From Pseudomonas sp. FEN (lineage in GTDB: Bacteria > Pseudomonadota > Gammaproteobacteria > Pseudomonadales > Pseudomonadaceae), in contig NZ_CAJFDC010000014.1 in assembly GCF_904067045.1 (NCBI RefSeq), forward strand, positions 62,001-126,000: 64,000 bases of DNA, read 5' to 3'. The notes under the pieces were generated by a model. That model saw nothing but the letters and a program-made list of their open reading frames with translations, was not told the DNA's origin and searched no databases. A program made the translations under genes and the position numbers. Of this stretch, positions 33,029-43,400 are shown in pieces (within the stretch, counting starts at the first letter, position 1; every line of letters starts with the position of its first letter).

Positions 33029-34597
33029 TTAGAACCAGGTTTCCATCTGTATGCCGTATTGCCATACTCCCCCGGCGCCGAAATCGGTTTTGCCAAAGGC
33101 GTCCGAGGTACTGTATCTGTCCAGGTCCGCGGACCAGTTCATATAGCTTGCAAATACTCGCAACTCAGGACGTGTGAGCAGGTCTCCAACATCGGGCTTG
33201 AAGGTCGGCGCGACAGTAAATTTCCAGAAGTTACCGTTGACCGCATTACGTTGCAGATAGGCCTTGGGATCGAGATTCATGGTTTGCCAGCTCAGTTCGT
33301 AGGCCATCTCGAAATTGCTGTTGATTTCGTTGGCCAAACGCATGTTCAGGGTCAGCCAGCGATAGTCGTCACCCTTGACGTATCTATTCCTGCTTTGTTC
33401 GGCCAGCAAGCTGGGGCCGATGCGCCAGCCCGGCGCAACGGGGGTCTCGCCAAAAAGCGCCAGGCGCAGAGTACGGGCATCGCTGATCAGTTCGCCATCC
33501 GAACCAATATTCTTGACCTCCGCCCCCAGACCTTGCCCATAGAGCAGCGCCGTTTTGAAGAAGCCTTCCCTGCCGAAAAAGTTTTTCTGGTGATTGGCCA
33601 ACATGCTGTGCATGCCGGAATCCGCTGGCGCCAACCCCGCCGCATTGGTACGGGTAGCAAAATCGTTATTTTTTGCGCCGATGGCGTTGAACATCCACTG
33701 CCACTGACCATCATCGAAGAACTGGTTGGAGGTCAGGATATAGCTTTGCACCTTTGCATCAACACCGGCCTGGCTGAAATCCCCGTAACTCCGCCCGATC
33801 AAGGAATAGTTCGAGCGCCAATTCCTGTTCATCTGCACATCGTAGATCCCCCCTCCGGTGCCCGCCAGAAAGACGACGTCCGAGTCCAGCCAGTGGATGT
33901 CGAAGTTATCTCGGTCAAATCGCTTGCCTGCCCACAGGGTGGCGTTCTCGAACACTGAGTTGCCCTTGAACGCGGCGAGATGGTCGAGTTCCGCGAATAC
34001 CTGGCGCACGTTCAACTTGCTTTCGCTGGCCGTCCAGTCATTGGCACTCTCCACACCGTCGGCGATGGAGACCGTGAACTTGGAACGGGTACCGTTTTGC
34101 GCATGGATCTCCTTCGACAGGTCCATCCGCATGTAGGTGTCGTCTTCATTACCGAGTCGCCCAACGGCCCCCCCCACAGAACCGGCCGGGGTGGTATAGG
34201 GCCCGCCACGACCGCCACCCAGCCCATCGCCAATCAGCAATCCGGAACGGGCGTAGCCTTTGAAGCTGAATCCATCGGTGAGATGTTCAGTACCGCCCTG
34301 CTTTTCCATGCTCTGCTGGCGGGCTTCGAGTTTTTCCACTCGGGCATCCAAAGTAGTCGGCGCCGGAAGGGCCGTCACGGTGGGCGAAGCGGGCTGCAAG
34401 GCGGGATTGGCGAGTCTGATCTGCTGCAATTCCCTCGCGAGCTCCTGGGTTTGCCGCTCGGCTGCCGCCGCGCGCTTTTCCGCGGCGCTTGCACGGGCTT
34501 CAAACGCACTCATGCGCTCTTCCAGAGTATCGGCCTGGGTGATGGCCGCCGACGTGCCGAGCACGCCTGCGAGTAGCCAGCTTGATGCTTTCTGCAT
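33029..34597 (-). CDS. LamB-type maltoporin (carbohydrate-selective outer-membrane channel)
   Basis: 522 residues. A signal peptide ends near ITQA-D. It is followed by a coiled-coil segment (SAFEARASAAEKRAAAAERQ), then a beta-barrel ending in the aromatic GIQMETWF expected for outer-membrane insertion. Strand text such as GFSFKGYARSGLL and WAGKRFDRDNFDIHWLD is typical of LamB. It is divergent from the alpha-glucoside ABC operon, so it should carry the sugar across the outer membrane. The coiled coil is an N-terminal addition to classical maltoporins. Confidence 0.9.
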   Translation of the reverse strand: MQKASSWLLAGVLGTSAAITQADTLEERMSAFEARASAAEKRAAAAERQTQELARELQQIRLANPALQPASPTVTALPAPTTLDARVEKLEARQQSMEKQGGTEHLTDGFSFKGYARSGLLIGDGLGGGRGGPYTTPAGSVGGAVGRLGNEDDTYMRMDLSKEIHAQNGTRSKFTVSIADGVESANDWTASESKLNVRQVFAELDHLAAFKGNSVFENATLWAGKRFDRDNFDIHWLDSDVVFLAGTGGGIYDVQMNRNWRSNYSLIGRSYGDFSQAGVDAKVQSYILTSNQFFDDGQWQWMFNAIGAKNNDFATRTNAAGLAPADSGMHSMLANHQKNFFGREGFFKTALLYGQGLGAEVKNIGSDGELISDARTLRLALFGETPVAPGWRIGPSLLAEQSRNRYVKGDDYRWLTLNMRLANEINSNFEMAYELSWQTMNLDPKAYLQRNAVNGNFWKFTVAPTFKPDVGDLLTRPELRVFASYMNWSADLDRYSTSDAFGKTDFGAGGVWQYGIQMETWF

Positions 34598-34724
34598 TTG
34601 GATGTCCTGTCTTGTTTTTATGGTTTTGCACGAATGGCCATCCTTTTTTCCGTGAATTTGGGAATTGTCCGGATCGCAGGAAAAAGGATGTCAGATCTCA
34701 AATACGCTGCTACATTGGCGATGG

Positions 34725-34732
34725 TAACGTTA
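34725..34732. promoter_or_regulatory. LacI-like half-site palindrome upstream of the sugar ABC operon
   Basis: TAACGTTA centred on CG lies 33 bases before the substrate-binding protein ATG, within the divergent porin/ABC promoter region. LacI-family operators are palindromes centred on CG, so a sugar-responsive repressor is possible. No LacI gene is in the window, and eight symmetric bases are weak evidence. Confidence 0.35.
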
Positions 34733-34764
34733 ACTTTTATAAAAACAAAAATAAAGAGGGCTCT

Positions 34765-36039
34765 ATGAAACAGCTGAAAACTCTCCTTCCCGCAGCTCTG
34801 CTCACCTTCTGCGCTGCGCTTCCATCCCTCTCGAGCGCGGCCGACTTGACGATCTCGTGCGGTGCGGTGGGCGCGGAATTACAACTCTGCAAGGAGGCTG
34901 TCGAGGCGTGGTCGAAACAGACCGGCCATAACGTCGAGGTGGTATCCACGCCTAACTCGGCGACCGAGAGGCTGTCTTTTTACCAACAGATCCTCAGCGC
35001 GCAGTCCGCCGACATCGACATTATCCAAATCGATATGGTGTGGCCGGGGATGCTGGCCAATCATTTGATGGACCTGCGGGAGGTGCTTGCAGCCGACGCC
35101 ACCCAAGGCTACTTCCAGTCACAGGTGGATAACGCCACGGTGAATGGGCGACTGGTGACGATGCCTTGGTTCACCGACTCCGGGCTGCTGTACTACCGCA
35201 AGGACTTGCTCGACAAGTACAACAAGCCGGTTCCCCAGACCTGGGAAGAAATGACCTCTACCGCCAGGGAGGTTCAACAGGCCGAGCGCAACGCCGGAAA
35301 CCCCAATATGTGGGGCTACCTGTTCCAAGGGCGCGCCTATGAGGGCCTGACATGTAATGCCCTGGAATGGATCAGCAGCCAACCGGAGGGCGGGCTGGTC
35401 GATCCACAAGGAGAGATCCTGATCAACCGCCAGGCCTCAAGGACTGCTTTGACCTTGGCGAAAAGCTGGGTTGGAGATATCTCCCCGCGCGGCGTACTCA
35501 ATTACACCGAGGAAGAAGGACGTGGCGTATTTCAATCGGGAAATGCGCTGTTCATGCGTAACTGGCCTTATGTCTGGGCCCTGGTGCAAAACCAGGACAG
35601 TGCCGTCAAAGACAAGGTCGGGGTCGCGCCCCTGCCCAAAGGCGGCACCGCCGGCACGCACGCCTCGACCCTTGGCGGCTGGGGCCTGGCGGTGTCACGT
35701 TACAGCGCCAACCCAAAGCTGGCCGCGCAACTGGTGACCTATCTGACCAGTGCTCGGCAGCAAAAACATCGCGCCCTGGCAGGCGGCTATAACCCGGTTA
35801 TCGAATCGCTCTATCAAGATCCCGAACTGCTCAAGGCAATGCCTTATTACAGCCAGCTCCAGGGCATTCTCAACGATGGGGTCATGCGCCCCGCATCGAT
35901 AACCGCCGAACGCTATCCACGAGTCTCCAATGCGTTCTTTGACCGGGTACATGGCGTGCTGGCGGGCGAACTGCCGGTCGATCAGGCATTGGCCGAGCTG
36001 GAAAGCGAACTCACGCGTATCAAACGCCGGAACTGGTAA
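34765..36039 (+). CDS. ABC transporter periplasmic alpha-glucoside-binding protein (ThuE-like)
   Basis: 424 residues. A signal peptide ends SLSSA-AD. The mature start DLTISCGAVGAELQLC and IDIIQIDMVWPG resemble ThuE/AglE trehalose/maltose-binding proteins. It delivers sugar to the two permeases encoded next. ATG 34765 follows AAAGAGG; the longer frame upstream is not used. Trehalose is favoured over maltose by resemblance only. Confidence 0.88.
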   Translation: MKQLKTLLPAALLTFCAALPSLSSAADLTISCGAVGAELQLCKEAVEAWSKQTGHNVEVVSTPNSATERLSFYQQILSAQSADIDIIQIDMVWPGMLANHLMDLREVLAADATQGYFQSQVDNATVNGRLVTMPWFTDSGLLYYRKDLLDKYNKPVPQTWEEMTSTAREVQQAERNAGNPNMWGYLFQGRAYEGLTCNALEWISSQPEGGLVDPQGEILINRQASRTALTLAKSWVGDISPRGVLNYTEEEGRGVFQSGNALFMRNWPYVWALVQNQDSAVKDKVGVAPLPKGGTAGTHASTLGGWGLAVSRYSANPKLAAQLVTYLTSARQQKHRALAGGYNPVIESLYQDPELLKAMPYYSQLQGILNDGVMRPASITAERYPRVSNAFFDRVHGVLAGELPVDQALAELESELTRIKRRNW

Positions 36040-36060
36040 GCCACAAGGAAGGAAATCGCC

Positions 36061-37023
36061 ATGTCTGTCTCTGCTATTCATGCTCCTCGCGATGAGAACC
36101 TCCCGGTCAGGGAAACGCCCGTACAGCGCCGCCGCGTGCGCGCCGCCTGGCTATTCCTGACACCGATGCTGATCTGTCTGGCCCTGGTGGCGGCCTGGCC
36201 GCTGCTGCGCACATTCTGGTTCAGCCTGACCGACGCCGACCTGTCGAACAGTCGTGGCGGCACCTTCGTCGGCCTGAGCAATTATCTGTTCTACAACGGC
36301 ACCCACTGGTCAGGCATCCTGGTCGATCCACAGTGGTGGAACGCGGTACGCAACACCTTGCATTTCACGGTTATTTCGGTGGGATTGGAAATCGTACTGG
36401 GGCTGTCGGTGGCGTTGCTATTGAACACCAGGTTCAGCGGACGCTCCCTGGTACGCGCCTTGATTCTGATTCCTTGGGCGATTCCGACGATTGTCTCGGC
36501 GAAGATCTGGTCATGGATGCTCAACGACCAGTTCGGCATCATCAATCACCTGATGTTAAGCCTCGGCCTGATCGATTCACCCCTGGCCTGGACGGCAGAT
36601 GCCGATCTGTCGATGTGGGCGGTCATCATTGTCGACGTCTGGAAGACCATCCCCTTTGTCACACTGCTGATGCTTGCGGCCTTGCAGATGTTGCCGGGTG
36701 ATTGCTACGAAGCCGCCCGGGTCGATGGCATTCACCCGCTGAAAGTATTCTGGCATGTCACGCTTCCGCTGCTGATGCCCGCGCTGCTGGTGGCGGCGAT
36801 CTTCCGCATCCTCGATTCCCTGCGGGTATTCGACGTTATCTATGTGCTGACCTCGAACGCTTCGAGCACCATGAGCATGTCCGTGTATGCCCGCCAGCAG
36901 TTGGTGGAGTTCCAGGACGTTGGCTACGGCAGCGCGGCCTCGACGCTGCTGTTTCTGGTCGTGGCGGTGATCGCGGTGCTTTACCTCTATCTCGGACGCC
37001 AGCAACTGGAGGTCCGCTCATGA
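36061..37023 (+). CDS. ABC sugar permease, MalF/ThuF type
   Basis: 320 residues with six membrane helices after a basic N-terminal tail. The EAA loop that docks the ATPase is EAARVDGIHPLKVFWHVTLPLL. It pairs with the second permease, with which it overlaps at ATGA, to form the inner-membrane channel. Co-transcribed with binding protein, second permease and ATPase. Confidence 0.92.
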   Translation: MSVSAIHAPRDENLPVRETPVQRRRVRAAWLFLTPMLICLALVAAWPLLRTFWFSLTDADLSNSRGGTFVGLSNYLFYNGTHWSGILVDPQWWNAVRNTLHFTVISVGLEIVLGLSVALLLNTRFSGRSLVRALILIPWAIPTIVSAKIWSWMLNDQFGIINHLMLSLGLIDSPLAWTADADLSMWAVIIVDVWKTIPFVTLLMLAALQMLPGDCYEAARVDGIHPLKVFWHVTLPLLMPALLVAAIFRILDSLRVFDVIYVLTSNASSTMSMSVYARQQLVEFQDVGYGSAASTLLFLVVAVIAVLYLYLGRQQLEVRS

Positions 37024-37862
37024 CCCCGCGACAATTCAAAAAAGCACTGTTGCGCATCGGATTCTGGTGCCTGATCGGGATACTGCTGCTGTACGCGGTC
37101 TTCCCTTTCTATTACGCCATAGTCACGTCGCTCAAACCCTCCAGTGCCTTGTTCGAGGTGAGCTATTGGCTTGCTCGCCCCGACTTCTCCAACTATGCGG
37201 CGGTACTCCAGCAAGCCTCGTTCCTGCGGGCGATCGCCAACTCGCTGTTCGTGGCGATCTGTGTGGTGGCCCTGGCGCTGTTCCTCGGCCTCACCGCCGC
37301 CTATGCCTTGGGCCGGGTAAAGTTCCGCGGCCGCGGCACCGTCTTGCTGTTGGTCCTCGGCGTATCCATGTTTCCCCAGGTCGCCGTGCTGTCGGGACTG
37401 TTCGAAGTCATCCGCGCCCTGGGCCTATACAACACATCCTCGGCGCTGATTCTGAGCTACACCATTTTCACCTTGCCCTTCACCGTCTGGGTACTGACCA
37501 CCTTCATGGGGCAACTGCCCCATGAGTTGGAAGAAGCGGCAATCATGGATGGCGCTTCGCCCTGGGTCACGCTTACCCGAGTGCTGTTGCCGCTGCTCTG
37601 GCCCGCGCTGGTCACCACTGGCCTGCTGGCCTTCATCGCCGCCTGGAATGAGTTCCTTTTTGCCCTGACCTTCACCCTGACCGACCCGCAACGCACGGTG
37701 CCGGTCGCCATCGCCTTGATTTCCGGCGGGAGCCCGCATGAGTTGCCCTGGGGATTGTTGATGGCCGCATCGGTGTTGGTCACCGTCCCACTGGTGATTC
37801 TGGTGCTGATCTTCCAGCGCCGAATCGTTTCCGGTCTCACTACCGGCGCGTTAAAGGGTTGA
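37020..37862 (+). CDS. ABC sugar permease, MalG/ThuG type
   Basis: 280 residues with six membrane helices. The EAA motif is EEAAIMDGASPWVTLTRVLLPLLWP. The ATG overlaps the first permease stop. The C-terminus (QRRIVSGLTTGALKG) is typical of MalG, whose end contacts the ATPase. Partner of the MalF-type permease above. Confidence 0.92.
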   Translation: MTPRQFKKALLRIGFWCLIGILLLYAVFPFYYAIVTSLKPSSALFEVSYWLARPDFSNYAAVLQQASFLRAIANSLFVAICVVALALFLGLTAAYALGRVKFRGRGTVLLLVLGVSMFPQVAVLSGLFEVIRALGLYNTSSALILSYTIFTLPFTVWVLTTFMGQLPHELEEAAIMDGASPWVTLTRVLLPLLWPALVTTGLLAFIAAWNEFLFALTFTLTDPQRTVPVAIALISGGSPHELPWGLLMAASVLVTVPLVILVLIFQRRIVSGLTTGALKG

Positions 37863-37889
37863 TGCCCAATAAATACAAGGAACAGCATC

Positions 37890-39047
37890 GTGATCAAGTT
37901 GAAGCTGGACAACGTGAACAAACAATTGGGCGGCATGCGGATTCTGCGCGACATCAGCCTGGAGATCGCCGCGGGGCAGTTCGTGGTTTTCGTCGGCCCT
38001 TCGGGCTGTGGAAAGTCGACCCTGCTGCGACTGATCGCCGGACTGGACTCGATCTGCGGCGGTGACCTGTTGATCGATGGCCGTCGGGTCAACGACCTGG
38101 AGCCATGCGAACGAGGCGTCGGCATGGTGTTTCAGTCTTATGCGCTTTATCCGCATATGAGTGTCTACGACAACATCGGTTTTGGCCTCAAACTGGCCAA
38201 GCTTGAAAAGCGTGGTCTGCGCGAACGCGTGTTGAAAACGGCGCAAATCCTGCAACTGGACAAACTGCTGCAACGCAAGCCAAAGGAGCTCTCCGGAGGC
38301 CAGCGTCAGCGTGTAGCCATGGGCCGGGCCATGGCGCGGGAACCGGATATTCTGTTATTCGATGAGCCGCTGTCCAACCTCGATGCCTCCCTGCGGGTGC
38401 AGATGCGCAATGAAATCGCCCGGCTGCACGATCGACTGGGCTCGACGATGATCTACGTCACCCACGACCAGGTTGAAGCGATGACCCTGGCCGACAAAAT
38501 TGTCGTGCTCAATGGCGGTCGCATAGAGCAGATCGGCTCGCCACGCGAACTCTATGAGCATCCGGCCAGCCGCTTTGTCGCCGGTTTTCTGGGGGCGCCC
38601 AGGATGAACTTCCTGGCGGCGCGCCTGCACGCCCCAGGCAAAAGCAGCTTGTTGGACACTCCCGTATTGGGTATGACGGCCCTGCCCTTCGACAGTTCGA
38701 ACCTGGCTGCGGACACCCCGCTGAGCCTGGGGATTCGCCCTGAACACGTGTCGCTCAAGGCGGCAGAGGGTAGCGCCGGCGTCATCGTGACCGGGGTCGA
38801 GTACCTGGGCAGCGAAACTTATGTACACCTCGACACCGGCCAGGACGAACCACTGATCTGTCGTTGCGAGGTCAACGCCGGATGGCAATCAGGCGATCGT
38901 GTCGAGCTGCGGCTGGATATCGACAACCTGCACCTGTTCAACGCCGACGGCACAGCCTTGGCACGTCACGCACACGCCATTGAAACCTTGCCGGATTCAG
39001 CGCCGGCATTCCAGACAACGGCGATTTGTCATTTCAAGAATAGATAG
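37890..39047 (+). CDS. ABC sugar transporter ATPase, MalK/UgpC family
   Basis: 385 residues. Walker A GPSGCGKST, signature LSGGQRQRVAMGRA, Walker B ILLFDEPLSNLDA and switch His THDQ are all present. A C-terminal TOBE/regulatory domain follows (IRPEHVSLKA). GTG start at 37890 with AAGGA before it. It drives uptake for the operon and may serve other sugar permeases as MalK-type ATPases often do. Confidence 0.92.
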   Translation: MIKLKLDNVNKQLGGMRILRDISLEIAAGQFVVFVGPSGCGKSTLLRLIAGLDSICGGDLLIDGRRVNDLEPCERGVGMVFQSYALYPHMSVYDNIGFGLKLAKLEKRGLRERVLKTAQILQLDKLLQRKPKELSGGQRQRVAMGRAMAREPDILLFDEPLSNLDASLRVQMRNEIARLHDRLGSTMIYVTHDQVEAMTLADKIVVLNGGRIEQIGSPRELYEHPASRFVAGFLGAPRMNFLAARLHAPGKSSLLDTPVLGMTALPFDSSNLAADTPLSLGIRPEHVSLKAAEGSAGVIVTGVEYLGSETYVHLDTGQDEPLICRCEVNAGWQSGDRVELRLDIDNLHLFNADGTALARHAHAIETLPDSAPAFQTTAICHFKNR

Positions 39048-39092
39048 CCCCCTAACGAAAGGCGTATACTGGAGAGCTGGGGGCGGCTTGAT

Positions 39093-39107
39093 ATCATTCC
39101 GAATGAT
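39093..39107. promoter_or_regulatory. 15-base palindrome upstream of mexEF-oprN
   Basis: ATCATTC-C-GAATGAT is perfectly symmetric, 84 bases before the mexE start. It fits a LysR-type T-N11-A pattern. In P. aeruginosa the operon is activated by the LysR protein MexT, but this site is not the published MexT motif as I know it. The regulator gene is not adjacent here. Confidence 0.5.
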
Positions 39108-39191
39108 AGTTACCTTCGCTTCATTCGATTCGTGTGCGATCACCGCCCACAGCATGATCCGCTCATCTCAATAGATTGGCGGACTCCCCCC

Positions 39192-40448
39192 ATGGAACAG
39201 TCACTTAAACTTTTGCGCTTTCCTTTGGCTGCCCTGGCAGTCGTGGTGATGAGCGCTTGTGGTAAAGCGCCCGTGGCGGCAGGTGGTGCGATGCCGGCAG
39301 CCAAGGTCAGCGTGGCCAAGGTCATCGAACAACCGGTCAATGAATGGGACGAGTTCACTGGTCGTCTCGAAGCCCCGGAAACCGTCGAGATCCGTCCGCG
39401 CGTCTCTGGCCAGATCGATTCAGTGGCCTTCACCGAAGGCGCACTGGTGAAGAAAGGCGACCTGTTGTTCCAGATCGACCCACGCCCCTACCAGGCTGAA
39501 GTCCATCGTCTCGAAGCGCAATTGCAACAAGCCCGGGCCAGCGCCAGCCGTAGCGCCAACGAAGCCGAACGCGGCAAGCGCCTGTTGACCAGCAACGCGA
39601 TCTCCGCCGAACTGGCCGACACCCGCAGCAGCTCCGCTCAGGAAGCCAAGGCCGCGGTCGACGCCACCCAGGCGCAGTTGGACCTGGCGAAACTGAACCT
39701 GAGCTTCACCCGCGTCACCGCCCCGATCAGCGGCCGGGTCAGCCGTGCCGAAATCACCGCCGGCAACATTGTCAGTGCCGATGTCACGGCGCTGACCAGC
39801 GTGGTCTCCACCGACAAGGTCTACGCCTACTTCGATGCCGATGAGCGGGTCTACCTCAAGTACAGCCAACTGGCGCGCCAGGGCAAGCGTGGTCAGAGCA
39901 CCCCGGTCTACCTCGGGCTGTCCAACGAAACCGGCAACCCGCACCTGGGCCAGATGAACTTCGTCGACAACCAGGTCAATCCCAAGACCGGCACCATTCG
40001 TGGGCGCGCCGTATTCGACAACAGCGACGGCGCCTTCACCCCGGGCCTGTATGCGCGCCTGAAGCTGGTCGGCAGCGGCACTTACGCCGCCGTGCTGATC
40101 AACGACGAAGCGGTCGGTACCGACCTTGGCAAGAAGTTCGTGCTGGTCATGGACGCCGACAAGAAAACCGTTTACCGCGCGGTCGAACTGGGTCCGAAGA
40201 TCGAAGGTTTGCGCATCGTGCGCAATGGCCTGAGCAAGGATGACACGATCATCGTCAAGGGCCTGCAACGCGTTCGCCCAGGCTCGCCGGTGGAACCTGA
40301 GGTCATCCCGATGGCTTCCAAGGAAACCCTCGCGGCCCTGGCCCTGCAAAAACAAGCCCTGGAAGCCAGCAACCTGCCCCAGGTCACGCCCGTCAAGAGT
40401 GCGCCGGCCCAGGCCACCAAGCTGGCCGCAGCGACTCCACGCGGTTAA
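39192..40448 (+). CDS. mexE: RND efflux periplasmic adaptor, MexE-like
   Basis: 418 residues. Lipoprotein signal ending VVVMSACGK. Paired lipoyl halves (IRPRVSGQIDSVAFTEGALVKKG and FTRVTAPISGRVSRAEI) flank a coiled-coil hairpin (RLEAQLQQARASASRSANEAERG). This is the MexE/AcrA layout. It links the inner-membrane pump to the outer-membrane channel encoded next. The start ATG at 39192 gives a proper signal; an upstream frame from 39132 does not. Confidence 0.92.
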   Translation: MEQSLKLLRFPLAALAVVVMSACGKAPVAAGGAMPAAKVSVAKVIEQPVNEWDEFTGRLEAPETVEIRPRVSGQIDSVAFTEGALVKKGDLLFQIDPRPYQAEVHRLEAQLQQARASASRSANEAERGKRLLTSNAISAELADTRSSSAQEAKAAVDATQAQLDLAKLNLSFTRVTAPISGRVSRAEITAGNIVSADVTALTSVVSTDKVYAYFDADERVYLKYSQLARQGKRGQSTPVYLGLSNETGNPHLGQMNFVDNQVNPKTGTIRGRAVFDNSDGAFTPGLYARLKLVGSGTYAAVLINDEAVGTDLGKKFVLVMDADKKTVYRAVELGPKIEGLRIVRNGLSKDDTIIVKGLQRVRPGSPVEPEVIPMASKETLAALALQKQALEASNLPQVTPVKSAPAQATKLAAATPRG

Positions 40449-40460
40449 GGGATACACACG

Positions 40461-43400
40461 ATGAATTTTTCCCAGTTCTTCATATCAAGACCGATCTTCG
40501 CGGCGGTGCTTTCGCTGCTGATCCTGATCGCCGGCGCTATCTCGCTGTTCCAGTTGCCCATCAGCGAATACCCGGAAGTGGTGCCGCCGACCGTGGTCGT
40601 GCGCGCCAACTTCCCCGGCGCCAACCCCAAGGTCATCGGTGAAACCGTGGCCGCCCCGTTGGAGCAGGCGATTACCGGTGTCGAGAACATGCTCTACATG
40701 TCCTCGCAATCCACCGCCGACGGCAAGCTGACCCTGACCATCACCTTCGCCCTCGGCACCAACCTGGATAACGCCCAGGTCCAGGTGCAGAACCGCGTGA
40801 CCCGCACCCAGCCAAAACTGCCGGTGGAAGTGACCCGGATCGGGATCACCGTCGACAAGGCCTCGCCCGACCTGACCATGGTCGTGCACTTGACCTCGCC
40901 GGACAAACGCTACGACATGCTCTACCTGTCCAACTACGCCTTGCTCAATATCAAGGACGAGTTGGCGCGCCTCGGCGGCGTGGGTGACGTGCAACTGTTC
41001 GGCATGGGCGATTACTCCCTGCGGGTCTGGCTCGACCCGAACAAGACCGCTTCGCGCAACCTGACCGCCACCGATGTGGTCAACGCCATTCGCGAGCAGA
41101 ACCGTCAGGTCGCGGCCGGTCAGTTGGGCGCCCCGCCCGCCCCCAACGCCACTAGTTTCCAGCTGTCGGTCAATGCCCAGGGCCGCCTGGTTTCCGAGGA
41201 AGAGTTCGAGAATATCGTCATTCGCGCCGGCGACGACGGTGAAATCACCCGTCTGAAAGATATCGCCCGGGTCGAACTCGGCTCCAGCCAATATGCCCTG
41301 CGCTCGCTGCTGGACAATCAGCCGGCGGTGGCGATCCCGATCTTCCAGCGTCCGGGCTCCAACGCCATCGAGATCTCCAATGAAGTCCGCGCCAAGATGG
41401 TCGAGCTGAAGAAGGACTTCCCCGAAGGCATGGACTTCAGCATCGTCTACGACCCGACGATCTTCGTTCGCGGCTCCATCGAAGCGGTGGTCCACACCCT
41501 GTTCGAGGCGCTGATCCTCGTGGTGCTGGTGGTGATCCTGTTCCTGCAGACCTGGCGCGCCTCGATCATCCCGCTGGTGGCCGTACCGGTGTCGCTGATC
41601 GGTACCTTCGCGGTCATGCACCTGTTCGGTTTCTCGCTCAACGCCCTGTCGCTGTTCGGCCTGGTCCTGGCCATCGGTATCGTGGTCGACGATGCCATCG
41701 TGGTGGTGGAGAACGTCGAACGGAACATCGGTCTGGGCCTCAACCCGGTGGAAGCGACCAAGCGCGCCATGCGTGAAGTAACCGGTCCCATCATCGCCAC
41801 GGCCCTGGTGCTGTGTGCGGTGTTTATCCCGGCTGCGTTCATCTCTGGCCTGACCGGGCAGTTCTACAAGCAGTTCGCCCTGACCATCGCCATCTCCACC
41901 GTGATCTCGGCGTTCAACTCGCTGACGCTGTCCCCGGCATTGGCGGCGGTACTGCTCAAGAGCCACGACGCGCCGAAGGATCGTTTCTCCAAGGTCCTCG
42001 ACAAACTGCTGGGCAGCTGGCTGTTCCGTCCATTCAACCGTTTCTTCGACCGCGCCAGCCATGGTTATGTCGGCACCGTGACCCGGGTGATCCGCGCCAG
42101 TGGCATCGCCGTGGTGTTGTATGCCGGCCTGATGGTCCTGACCTGGTTTGGTTTCGCCAGTACCCCGACCGGATTCGTTCCGGCCCAGGACAAGCAATAC
42201 CTGGTGGCCTTCGCCCAGTTGCCGGATGCGGCGAGCCTGGACCGCACGGAAGACGTGATCAAGCGCATGTCCGACCTGGCCCTGAAACAGCCAGGCGTGG
42301 AAAGCGCGGTGGCCTTCCCCGGCCTGTCGATCAATGGTTTCACCAACAGCCCGAACGCCGGTATCGTCTTCGTGACCCTGAAGCCTTTCGACCAGCGCAA
42401 GGACCCAAGCCAGTCGGCCGGGGCCATCGCCGGCGCCCTGAACGGCAAGTTCGCCGGAATCCAGGAAGCCTACATGGCGATCTTCCCGCCACCACCGGTA
42501 CAAGGCCTGGGCACCATCGGTGGCTTCCGCCTGCAGATCGAAGACCGTGGCAACCTCGGTTACGACGAACTGTACAAGGAGACCATGAACATCATCGGCA
42601 AGAGCCGCAGCGTGCCGGAGCTGGCCGGGTTGTTCACCAGCTATACGGTCAACGTGCCACAGGTCGATGCCGCCATCGACCGGGAAAAGGCCAAGACCCA
42701 CGGCGTCGCCGTCAGCGACATCTTCGACACCCTGCAGATCTACCTGGGTTCGCTGTATGCCAATGACTTCAACCGCTTCGGTCGCACCTATCAGGTCAAC
42801 GTCCAGGCCGAACAGCAGTTCCGCCTCGAGTCCGAGCAGATCGGCCAGCTGAAAGTGCGTAACAGCAAGGGCGAGATGATCCCGCTGGCGACCTTCATCA
42901 AAACCAGCGACACCTCGGGGCCGGACCGCGTCATGCACTACAACGGCTTCATTACCGCGGAAATCAATGGCGCCGCCGCACCGGGCTACAGCTCCGGCCA
43001 GGCCCAGGCAGCCATCGAGAAACTGCTCAAGGATGAACTGCCCAACGGCATGACCTACGAGTGGACCGACCTGACCTACCAGCAGATCCTCTCGGGCAAC
43101 ACCGCACTGTTCGTGTTCCCGCTCTGCGTACTGCTGGCGTTCCTGGTCCTGGCCGCCCAATACGAAAGCTGGAGCCTGCCGCTGGCAGTGATCCTGATCG
43201 TGCCGATGACCCTGCTGTCGGCCATTACCGGGGTGATTGCCTCCGGTGGCGACAACAACATCTTCACCCAGATCGGCTTGATCGTGCTGGTGGGCCTGGC
43301 GTGCAAGAACGCGATCCTGATCGTCGAGTTCGCCAAGGATAAGCAGCAAGAAGGCCTCGATCCGCTGAGCGCGGTGCTGGAAGCCTGCCGCCTGCGTCTG

